Shown one piece after another: positions 1 to 5,261 of a stretch of 5,272 bases of DNA. Both the position numbers and the translations under genes were made by a program. The notes beneath the pieces were generated by a model. The model was not told where the DNA came from. It worked only from the letters and a program-made list of their open reading frames with translations, and made no database searches. Origin of the DNA: Pseudomonas sp. (GTDB lineage: Bacteria > Pseudomonadota > Gammaproteobacteria > Pseudomonadales > Pseudomonadaceae); contig SKFV01000089.1 of the NCBI GenBank assembly GCA_007117785.1, forward strand, positions 1 to 5,272. Direction: 5' to 3'. Numbering within the stretch: the stretch's first letter is position 1; each line of letters opens with the position of its first letter.

Positions 1-1564
1 TACGCTTGACCAGATCCTGCTTTGCCTTGGCGGCTTCTTCCTGTGCCTGTTTGTCGTCATCGCCTTCCAGTTGACCCAGGTCCAGATCACCACGCGCGAT
101 ATCGACAAACTGCTTGCCCTGGTACTCGTTGAGGTGGCTCATCAGCCACTCATCAATCCGGTCGGTCAGCAACAGAACCTCGATACCCTTCTTGCGGAAG
201 ATCTCCAGGTGCGGGCTGTTTTTGACCTGGCTATAACGCTCACCGGTCAGATAGTAGATCTTGTCCTGGCCTTCCACCATGCGCTCAAGGTAAGCGTCCA
301 GACCAACTACTTCGCTTTCATCAGTTTGTGCCGTGGAGGCAAAACGTAACAACGCAGCAATTTTCTCGCGGTTGCCGAAGTCTTCTGCCGGCCCTTCTTT
401 CAATACACTGCCAAACTCTTTCCAGAAGGTGGCGTAATCGTCCGGTTTCTTCTTCGCCAGTTTCTCCAACATATCCAGCACGCGCTTGGTCAGCGCTGAC
501 TTCATGCTGTCGATGGCCGGATCTTTCTGCAGAATTTCCCGCGAGACGTTGAGCGACAGATCGTTGGAATCGACCACACCTTTGACGAAGCGCAGATACA
601 GCGGCAGGAATTGCTCAGCATCATCCATGATAAATACGCGCTGCACATAGAGTTTCAGACCACGCGGCGCTTCACGCTGATACAAGTCAAAAGGCGCCCG
701 GCCCGGTACATAGAGCAAGCTGGTGTACTCCAGCTTGCCTTCAACCTTGTTATTGCTCCAGCTCAGCGGGTTCTCGAAGTCATGCGCTACATGCTTGTAG
801 AACTCCTGGTACTCCTCATCCGCCACCTCGGTGCGCGCACGGGTCCACAGCGCGCTAGCGCGGTTGACGCTTTCCCACTCCAGCTCGGCCGGCTTGTCCG
901 CTTCCTCGCCCATGTGTTGCTTGGGCAGTTCGATCGGCAGGGAGATATGATCTGAATACTTCTTGACGATATTGCGCAGGCGCCAGCCATCGGCAAATTC
1001 GCTTTCGGCGGCTTTCAGATGCAGGACGATACGGGTACCGCGCTCCGGCTTATTGATGGTGGCGATATTGAACTCGCCCTCACCAGCTGACTCCCAGTGC
1101 ACCCCTTCTGCAGCATCCACCCCAGCACGGCGAGTAAAGACTTCTACCTTGTCGGCGACAATAAAAGCGCTATAGAAACCGACGCCAAACTGACCGATCA
1201 GGCTGGCATCCTTTTTCTGATCACCGCTCAATTGTTGCATGAAAGCAGCAGTGCCGGATTTGGCGATGGTGCCCAGGTTTTCAATCACCTCGGCGCGCGT
1301 CATACCAATGCCGTTATCTTCAATCGTTAAGGTCTTGGCGGTTTCATCAGCGCTTAAACGAATACGCAGGTCTGGATTGTTTTCCAGCAATTCAGGCTGG
1401 GCAATGGCTTCAAAACGGAGCTTGTCAGAGGCATCCGAGGCGTTGGAAATCAATTCGCGTAGAAAGATTTCCTTGTTTGAATACATCGAGTGGATCATCA
1501 GGTGCAGAAGCTGCTTCACTTCAGTCTGAAAACCCAGCGTTTCCTTTTGCGTTTCCACGGTCAT
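1..1564 (-). CDS. htpG: Molecular chaperone HtpG (bacterial Hsp90), C-terminus cut by window edge
   Basis: HtpG is a cytoplasmic, ATP-dependent, homodimeric Hsp90 chaperone that helps remodel client proteins with the DnaK system. The reading frame is open from ATG 1564 to the left edge, giving 521 codons of a family usually about 625-635 long, so most of the C-terminal dimerisation domain is missing. The N-terminal GHKL ATPase domain shows E37 and N41 in FLRELISNASD (catalytic Glu and Mg-binding Asn of the family), DNGIGM at 83-88, GTIAKSGT at 98-105 and the lid glycine motif GQFGVGFYSAF at 124-134. The middle domain carries NVSRE at 339-343, whose R342 matches the conserved ATP-contacting Arg. 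No frameshift or internal stop is seen. The start is supported by the conserved N-terminus and by GGAG at 1576-1579, 11 nt upstream, a slightly long spacing. Its own heat-shock promoter lies at 1654-1682. Confidence 0.98.
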   Translation of the reverse strand, partial: MTVETQKETLGFQTEVKQLLHLMIHSMYSNKEIFLRELISNASDASDKLRFEAIAQPELLENNPDLRIRLSADETAKTLTIEDNGIGMTRAEVIENLGTIAKSGTAAFMQQLSGDQKKDASLIGQFGVGFYSAFIVADKVEVFTRRAGVDAAEGVHWESAGEGEFNIATINKPERGTRIVLHLKAAESEFADGWRLRNIVKKYSDHISLPIELPKQHMGEEADKPAELEWESVNRASALWTRARTEVADEEYQEFYKHVAHDFENPLSWSNNKVEGKLEYTSLLYVPGRAPFDLYQREAPRGLKLYVQRVFIMDDAEQFLPLYLRFVKGVVDSNDLSLNVSREILQKDPAIDSMKSALTKRVLDMLEKLAKKKPDDYATFWKEFGSVLKEGPAEDFGNREKIAALLRFASTAQTDESEVVGLDAYLERMVEGQDKIYYLTGERYSQVKNSPHLEIFRKKGIEVLLLTDRIDEWLMSHLNEYQGKQFVDIARGDLDLGQLEGDDDKQAQEEAAKAKQDLVKR

Positions 1565-1585
1565 GGCGTCAGTGTCTCCATCAGT

Positions 1586-1650
1586 CCCAAGGGCCGCCGA
1601 AGCGGCATTATTATCCGGCAAACCTTGACCAGCAAGGCTGCACGCTTGGG
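1586..1650 (-). other. htpG mRNA leader with potential three-way-junction fold
   Basis: Read on the minus strand, the leader contains a stem GCCGC-TTCG-GCGGC (1593-1606) capped by a UUCG tetraloop, a second stem CCTTG-CTGGT-CAAGG (1623-1637), and an outer complementary pair CCCAAG (1645-1650) with CTTGGG (1586-1591) that could enclose both. The ribosome-binding GGAG at 1576-1579 stays outside this fold. No T-run follows any stem, so it is not a typical terminator for the upstream operon. The predicted transcription start near 1646-1648 may cut into the outer stem. A function is inferred only; it could be chance. Confidence 0.3.
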
Positions 1651-1653
1651 TGG

Positions 1654-1682
1654 TAAATGGGGACAATCAGTATTATTTCAAG
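1654..1682 (-). promoter_or_regulatory. Sigma-32 (RpoH) heat-shock promoter of htpG
   Basis: On the minus strand the -35 element CTTGAAA (1682-1676) is followed by a 13-nt spacer (1675-1663) and the -10 element CCCCATTTA (1662-1654). These match the RpoH consensus CTTGAAA-N(11-15)-CCCCATnTA at every defined position. It points at htpG, a classical heat-shock gene, and predicts a start about 6-8 nt past the -10, giving a leader near 80-85 nt. The -35 lies on the last two sense codons of the preceding membrane-protein gene, and that gene's TAA stop (1675-1673) sits in the spacer. Confidence 0.9.
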
Positions 1683-2656
1683 GGGCGCGCTTCAATGCTG
1701 CGTACATCAAGCGGGTTGAAATGCAGCTCCACCTGATTGGCACCATGGTTCTGTAACAAAACCAGACGCTGACTATCGCTGATGCGTTGCAAGCGGCCCT
1801 GATGGGTACGTCCGGTCCAGGTCACCAGACGCACTTCCTGGCCCAGGTAGGCTGCTGGCTGTTCAACCAGCGCCATTACGCTAAGCAATTGCCAGTCTCT
1901 AGTCGTGGAATTAGCCGGCTCTGATACAACCGTATCCGTCACTGGGGTTACAGACTCCGTCAGGGTACGATCCGAGGTGGGCTTGAGCCACTCAGGCGAC
2001 TGCTCCAGCGTCACACTACCGCGTACCGAGGTCTGGTAGCTGGCCGGTAAACGCAAGTCCAGCGAGAGGCGTTCATGATTGCGGCCCTGCGGAGTAATAA
2101 TCAGGGTAAAAGGGTCATTGACCTGACGCCAGCCAGGCGCAGACAAGGCGCCGTCATGCCATTGCATAACGACCTCTGGCCAGGGACCGTCATCGCCCGG
2201 CAACCACTGCAGTCCGGCCTCAGGAAGTTGCTCGAACGAACTGAAACGCAAGCGTAACGAACGCCGCAGGCGATGTGCATCGCGTTCCTCGAGGACCAGA
2301 TCCTGACCCGCCCAGAACACTTGGGTTGGACGGAAAACCTGACCCATCAGATGACCATGCAAAGCAGCATCTGCACTGGTCTCAGAGGCCTGCCAATGGC
2401 CACCGATCAGCACATCAAAACGTTCAGGTTGCTGCTCCTGCAACCACCAGAGACCGCTCGCTAGCAACACAATACCAGCCAGCAACAATACTCTGGGCCA
2501 GATTGCAAAGCCTCGCCCACGCACCAGTAAGAGCACTGGCGCGGCAAAGAGGGCAGCGAAGAAGTGCCCCAGCGACTGCCGCCAGGCGGTCACTGCCAGG
2601 CATAACCAGCCACACACCAACAACAGTATCCCGAAGACAATCAGCAGAGCATCCAT
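1673..2656 (-). CDS. Membrane protein of unknown function with Sm-like C-terminal segment
   Basis: I do not recognise this 327-residue family by name. Three hydrophobic segments are visible at about 3-22, 31-46 and 56-72. The positive loop VRGRGFAIWPR between the second and third suggests a cytoplasmic N-terminus and a periplasmic soluble part, by the positive-inside rule. A beta-rich region (about 80-225) is followed by a Thr/Ser/Pro-rich linker (226-254) and a compact tail (255-327). The tail has the pattern LGxxVxL, then TG at 281-282, G287-x-L289, a D294 turn, and LVLLQN at 298-303, which resembles an Sm/Hfq or other small SH3-like barrel. The ATG has AGGAG 10 nt upstream and lies 18 nt after the thioesterase stop, so it is probably the third gene of that operon. 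Its end overlaps the htpG promoter. The coding call is strong; no function can be assigned. Confidence 0.85.
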   Translation of the reverse strand: MDALLIVFGILLLVCGWLCLAVTAWRQSLGHFFAALFAAPVLLLVRGRGFAIWPRVLLLAGIVLLASGLWWLQEQQPERFDVLIGGHWQASETSADAALHGHLMGQVFRPTQVFWAGQDLVLEERDAHRLRRSLRLRFSSFEQLPEAGLQWLPGDDGPWPEVVMQWHDGALSAPGWRQVNDPFTLIITPQGRNHERLSLDLRLPASYQTSVRGSVTLEQSPEWLKPTSDRTLTESVTPVTDTVVSEPANSTTRDWQLLSVMALVEQPAAYLGQEVRLVTWTGRTHQGRLQRISDSQRLVLLQNHGANQVELHFNPLDVRSIEARPLK

Positions 2657-2674
2657 CTCGGCCGGACTCCTGTT

Positions 2675-3115
2675 TCAGTCTAGCTTGAAGTGAGCCCGCG
2701 CAGTCGCGATGGGTTCTTCCGAACGCGTTTGCCAAGCCGTTACTGCCACATTACCCACTCGCCGCCCCTGACGCCAGACCTGACAGGTCGCATAGGTATC
2801 CCGATCCAGCCCTGCCCGCAAATAATCGATAGAAAAATCAATGATCTTGGGAAAGTTCTGACTGCCCATAAATACCATCAGATGGAGCCATGCAGCCTGC
2901 TCCATAAAACCGGCAATCACACCACCGTGAATGGCCGGGAGCACCGGATTGCCGATATTGTTCGGTGAAGTCGGCAGGTGAAAAACCACCTCCTCACCCA
3001 AACGCATGACCTTGATACCGATTGTTCGCGCATAGGGAATCAACTCGATCACCGGCGCGTAATTACCGCTGGCATGCGCTTCGCGCAGCAATTGTTCGAT
3101 CTGCTGGCTACTCAT
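2675..3115 (-). CDS. PaaI-family hotdog thioesterase (second of a tandem pair)
   Basis: This 146-residue protein has the usual length of a single-hotdog acyl-CoA/aryl-CoA thioesterase of the PaaI/4HBT superfamily, which hydrolyses CoA thioesters in the cytoplasm as dimers or tetramers. The signature segment is N56-P-V-L-P-A-I-H63-G-G65, followed by an acidic residue, here E72, where many PaaI proteins have Asp. A second family block, IIDFSIDYLRAG (91-102), follows. The closing strand ends AHFKLD. The ATG at 3115 overlaps the upstream thioesterase stop as ATGA, with a G-rich stretch (GGGGG, 3122-3126) 6 nt upstream, which indicates translational coupling. Another hotdog CoA-binding or thioesterase role remains possible. 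The substrate cannot be deduced. Confidence 0.92.
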   Translation of the reverse strand: MSSQQIEQLLREAHASGNYAPVIELIPYARTIGIKVMRLGEEVVFHLPTSPNNIGNPVLPAIHGGVIAGFMEQAAWLHLMVFMGSQNFPKIIDFSIDYLRAGLDRDTYATCQVWRQGRRVGNVAVTAWQTRSEEPIATARAHFKLD

Positions 3116-3576
3116 GCTGCACCCCCATCTGGCCTGGTAGCGCCAGGCGTTATTCCGGGCTTGCCCAGCCGCATAAAGGCACCCACCACATGGGCGATCG
3201 GCTCATCACGATTGTCCTGGTACGCCACGCCACGGGTAAAAATCACCGCTGCAGTCAAGCGGTAACACTCGGCAAAGCCATAAATCGGCTTGTGCGGTTC
3301 AGCCGGATGCATGTAATCAATACGCAGGTCCAGGGTCGGGCAGATTTCGAACTCCGGCAGATAGCATACGGTCGAGATGCCGCAACAGGTATCCATCAGG
3401 GTGGTAATAGCTCCGCCATGCACTACCCCAGTAAAGGGATTACCGACGATAGCATCCGAATAGGGTAGTTTGAGAATCAGACCTTGCTCGTTGGCCTGCT
3501 CGACCGACATACCCAGTTCCTGACAATGGCGCAGAATAGATAAAAAATTGTTTGCTCGTTCGGCAATAGAACTCAT
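3112..3576 (-). CDS. PaaI-family hotdog thioesterase (first of a tandem pair)
   Basis: This 154-residue single-hotdog protein of the PaaI/4HBT superfamily shows the standard active-site block VGNPFTGVVHGGAITTLMD: N46, H53-G54-G55 and the catalytic-type D62. The block TLDLRIDYMHP (81-91) follows. It probably hydrolyses an acyl- or aryl-CoA thioester in the cytoplasm; the substrate is unknown. The ATG at 3576 is preceded by AGGTG with a 7-nt spacer. It is the first gene of the minus-strand operon and its TGA overlaps the next ATG by 4 bp. It shares the hotdog plan with its neighbour, but the two sequences differ widely, so they are old paralogues and not a recent duplication. The C-terminal dozen residues are Gly/Pro-rich and probably disordered. 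Confidence 0.94.
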   Translation of the reverse strand: MSSIAERANNFLSILRHCQELGMSVEQANEQGLILKLPYSDAIVGNPFTGVVHGGAITTLMDTCCGISTVCYLPEFEICPTLDLRIDYMHPAEPHKPIYGFAECYRLTAAVIFTRGVAYQDNRDEPIAHVVGAFMRLGKPGITPGATRPDGGAA

Positions 3577-3724
3577 GCAAAAACACCTGAAATGAACCTA
3601 TAACCGCATATGTTACCTTGTCTGCAAGCATTCGGGTTTGCTTTTATGATCGACACGGCTCTATTCTGATCACGGGCCGCAGGATCGAAAGAGCCCATTT
3701 CACAGCACAACCAAGGAGTTCTCA
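3577..3724. promoter_or_regulatory. Divergent intergenic control region
   Basis: This 148-bp gap separates the minus-strand thioesterase operon from the plus-strand lipoprotein gene and must hold promoters for both unless one lacks its own. For the minus strand only weak sigma-70 matches are visible (TTGCAG near 3628-3623, with TATAGG-like sequence about 19 nt downstream). A short imperfect stem, GCAAGC with GTTTGC (3624-3641), is followed by TTTT. No operator or known regulator site is recognised. Confidence 0.5.
3638..3667 (+). promoter_or_regulatory. Candidate promoter for the lipoprotein gene, possibly sigma-S type
   Basis: CTATTCT at 3661-3667 matches the extended stationary-phase -10 form CTATACT at six of seven positions. 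TTGCTT (3638-3643) lies 18 nt before its TATTCT core. A start near 3674 would give a leader of about 50 nt. A competing core is TATGAT (3645-3650), 17 nt after CTGCAA (3622-3627). Both are pattern matches only. Confidence 0.3.
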
Positions 3725-4057
3725 ATGAAAAAGTTTGTTGCTACTACTGCACTACTGGCGAGTCTTGGCTTGTTGGCCGCTTGCTCGAGTGAGCCGGAAC
3801 CGGAAGACCATATGGAGTCCGCTGCTGAATCCATGTCTGACGCGGCTGAAAGTGTCGGCGATGCCGCATCCGATGCTGCCGAAGCAACTGAAGAGAGCGT
3901 CCGCGAAGCAACCGGCAATGAGCGCACTACCGGTGATCGCATTGAAGAAAGTGCCGAATCGGCTGGTGAAACCATGGGCGACGCCTATGACAGCACCGCT
4001 GATTACATGGATGAGCAGGCAGAGCGTGCCCGTGAAGCCATGTCTGACGACGAGTAA
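3725..4057 (+). CDS. Small acidic alanine-rich lipoprotein
   Basis: This 110-residue protein begins with a lipoprotein signal peptide: MKK, a hydrophobic run, then the lipobox L17-A18-A19-C20. Ser at +2 predicts outer-membrane sorting by the Lol rule. The mature 91 residues contain 30 Asp/Glu, 5 Arg and no Lys, so they are strongly anionic, and they are rich in Ala and Ser. Three heptads in tandem, AAESMSD, AAESVGD and AASDAAE (33-53), suggest an amphipathic helix or coiled coil. The composition recalls apolipoprotein- or LEA-like helical proteins and stress-related lipoproteins, but I recognise no named family. A strong ribosome site AAGGAG (3713-3718) sits 6 nt before ATG. It is transcribed alone, divergent from the thioesterase operon and convergent with the MAPEG gene, and ends 10 nt before a hairpin. 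Function unknown; an envelope-stress or periplasmic structural role is only a guess. Confidence 0.92.
   Translation: MKKFVATTALLASLGLLAACSSEPEPEDHMESAAESMSDAAESVGDAASDAAEATEESVREATGNERTTGDRIEESAESAGETMGDAYDSTADYMDEQAERAREAMSDDE
3821..3883 (+). repeat. Three tandem heptad-encoding units in the lipoprotein gene
   Basis: Three successive 21-nt units (3821-3841, 3842-3862, 3863-3883) encode AAESMSD, AAESVGD and AASDAAE. The codons differ between units even where the residues agree, so the repeat is visible at the protein level and has decayed in the DNA. It supports a helical, seven-residue periodic structure. Confidence 0.6.
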
Positions 4058-4067
4058 AACTGCATTA

Positions 4068-4094
4068 CCTGGCCGAGAGCACCCCTCGGCCAGG
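4068..4094. terminator. Perfect 10-bp hairpin between convergent genes, likely bidirectional terminator
   Basis: CCTGGCCGAG (4068-4077) and CTCGGCCAGG (4085-4094) are exact inverted repeats around the 7-nt loop AGCACCC. The hairpin fills most of the 43-bp gap between the lipoprotein stop (4057) and the MAPEG stop (4101). There is no T-run directly after the stem in either direction; on the minus strand TTTT appears about 7 nt past it. It could terminate both transcripts or mainly protect their 3' ends. Confidence 0.65.
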
Positions 4095-4100
4095 ACTTGA

Positions 4101-4496
4101 TCAACCCAACAGCGGGCTCAGCAGTAATAAAACCGAACTAACAAAACCTACCCCCCAAACCACACTGCGCATCAGGTGTACATCTTTGATATACAGCACC
4201 GTATAGCCGATCCTGGCAAGGATGAACAGCACTGCCAGGGTGTTTATCAACGTACCCGCGCTGCCCGTAACCTGGGCCACCAATACCCCGGCAGCAAACA
4301 CCGGAAAAGCCTCAAAGTGATTGGCATGCGCAGCCATGGCGCGCGCACCCCAACCCGTCAGAGCTGCTTGTTGCGCGCGCGGGTGACGGTTGTCATACCC
4401 TTTCTTACCTTCACGGGCCATGGCGATAGCCACTGGCGCTTTGGTAACCACCAGTAATAAAGCAGCGATAAACAGACACCAGAGGGGTAAATTCAT
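4101..4496 (-). CDS. MAPEG-family integral membrane protein
   Basis: This 131-residue inner-membrane protein belongs to the MAPEG superfamily (membrane-associated proteins in eicosanoid and glutathione metabolism). It has the length typical of bacterial members such as E. coli YecN. The family signature is visible as R52-A-x-x-A-H57-x-N59-x-x-E62-x-x-P65-x-F67 after the first membrane segment (about 3-20). Further segments lie at about 64-78, 82-103 and 111-129, the expected four-helix plan. A conserved-looking RIGYTVLYI block (95-103) is in the third. Eukaryotic relatives use glutathione, but the role of bacterial proteins of this type is mostly untested, so no enzyme activity is claimed. 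Its ATG shares one base with the stop of the upstream DUF599 gene (TGATG), with AAGGAG 8 nt upstream inside that gene, so translation is probably coupled. Confidence 0.93.
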   Translation of the reverse strand: MNLPLWCLFIAALLLVVTKAPVAIAMAREGKKGYDNRHPRAQQAALTGWGARAMAAHANHFEAFPVFAAGVLVAQVTGSAGTLINTLAVLFILARIGYTVLYIKDVHLMRSVVWGVGFVSSVLLLLSPLLG

Positions 4497-5245
4497 CAGA
4501 CAGACTCCTTGTTATGATTGTCAGCCGACAGGGTCGGCGTATACAGCATTGCCCGCAGTACGTCGGAGTGGAATTCCCGGCGGTACAGTACACCAACCAC
4601 GCCAGTGGTCACCAGAATGAAAATCCATGGATTGATAAACCAGCTTAGCGTGGCCAGGGCGAAGTAATAGGCGCGCAAGCCCAGGTTGAACTCATGCGCC
4701 GCCATCGACAGTACGCGAGCACCCCGAACTGCATAGGCCTTGCGCTCTGCTTCGCTGACGCTCTTTTCGCCGACAATGGGCGCCGAGCCGACCAGTACCG
4801 AAGCAAAATTGTACTGCCGCATTCCCCAGGAAAAGGTAAAGAAGGCGTAGACAAAAATCCCCACCAGAACCAGCAGTTTAAGCTCGGATACCTCGCGGCT
4901 CACGCTGGCCACAAAAGGAAGCCCTTGCAGCAGACTCTGTGCACGCTCCCCCGCCCCGAGTACCGCCAGCAGACCCGCCAGAATCAGCAGGGTACTGGAA
5001 GCAAAAAAGGCAGTATTGCGCTCCAGGTTACCCACCACGCTGGCATCGGCAATGCGTTGATCACGCAACAGCAAACGATTCATCCAGTCCAGTCGGTACA
5101 GGTGCAGTATGCTGGACAGGCAGGCCGTATGTTTAGCCTTGTAGTCGGCGTAATGGGTGTAGCCTACCCAGCAAATAACCAGCCAGAAAAAAGCCAGCAC
5201 GTTCAACCAGATATCATCAGCAGCAGGTATTGCAGGCAGATACAA
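4496..5245 (-). CDS. DUF599-family membrane protein, TTG start
   Basis: This 249-residue inner-membrane protein matches what I know of the DUF599 family in pseudomonads, whose function is unknown. Visible family-like blocks are WVGYTHYADYK (26-36), NLERNTAFFASST (73-85), the FFTFSWGMRQYNFASVL stretch (135-151), FNLGLRAYYFAL (186-197) and YRREFHSDVL (221-230). Hydrophobic segments lie at about 12-31, 80-98, 122-140 and 195-222. The start is TTG 5245: AAAGGAG (5261-5255) sits 9 nt upstream, an in-frame TGA at 5263-5261 overlaps that site, and no ATG or GTG lies between. The next in-frame GTG would remove the first 15 residues and part of the first membrane segment. It is probably the first gene of a two-gene operon with the MAPEG gene. 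Its promoter is beyond the right edge or within the last 27 bases. Confidence 0.93.
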   Translation of the reverse strand: MYLPAIPAADDIWLNVLAFFWLVICWVGYTHYADYKAKHTACLSSILHLYRLDWMNRLLLRDQRIADASVVGNLERNTAFFASSTLLILAGLLAVLGAGERAQSLLQGLPFVASVSREVSELKLLVLVGIFVYAFFTFSWGMRQYNFASVLVGSAPIVGEKSVSEAERKAYAVRGARVLSMAAHEFNLGLRAYYFALATLSWFINPWIFILVTTGVVGVLYRREFHSDVLRAMLYTPTLSADNHNKESV

Positions 5246-5254
5246 TTCTACAAA

Positions 5255-5261
5255 CTCCTTT
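5255..5261 (-). promoter_or_regulatory. Ribosome-binding site that fixes the TTG start of the DUF599 gene
   Basis: AAAGGAG on the minus strand lies 9 nt before TTG 5245. The in-frame TGA overlapping its first base excludes a longer reading frame, so this site decides the otherwise unusual start codon. Confidence 0.8.

Noticed and set aside
71..1529. Several plus-strand open frames of 70-114 codons
   Set aside because: They lie antisense to htpG, whose frame is continuous and carries all family motifs. Their translations show no recognisable domain, and they are explained as shadows.
1623..1637. CCTTG-CTGGT-CAAGG hairpin as a terminator of the thioesterase operon
   Set aside because: The stem is only 5 bp, and on the minus strand it is followed by TTTGCC, not a T-tract. 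It also lies downstream of the htpG start site.
2075..2735. Open frames on both strands overlapping the membrane-protein gene
   Set aside because: They overlap a 327-codon gene with a good ribosome site and membrane segments. Their products are Arg/Pro- or Cys-rich shadow-type sequences.
2690..3468. Plus-strand open frames across the thioesterase genes
   Set aside because: The opposite strand encodes two proteins with intact hotdog active-site motifs; the plus-strand frames have no family features.
3624..3645. Short stem (GCAAGC/GTTTGC) followed by TTTT, resembling a small terminator
   Set aside because: The stem is only 6 bp with a G-T pair, and no plus-strand gene reads into it, so terminator function is unlikely.
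3700..3975. Minus-strand Ser/Ala-rich 91-codon frame opposite the lipoprotein
   Set aside because: Its composition simply mirrors the Ala/Asp/Glu codons of the lipoprotein gene. The plus strand has the ribosome site, signal peptide and lipobox.
3735..4100. Plus-strand 121-codon frame offset from the lipoprotein
   Set aside because: It overlaps the lipoprotein in another frame, lacks a matching ribosome site and runs through the terminator hairpin.
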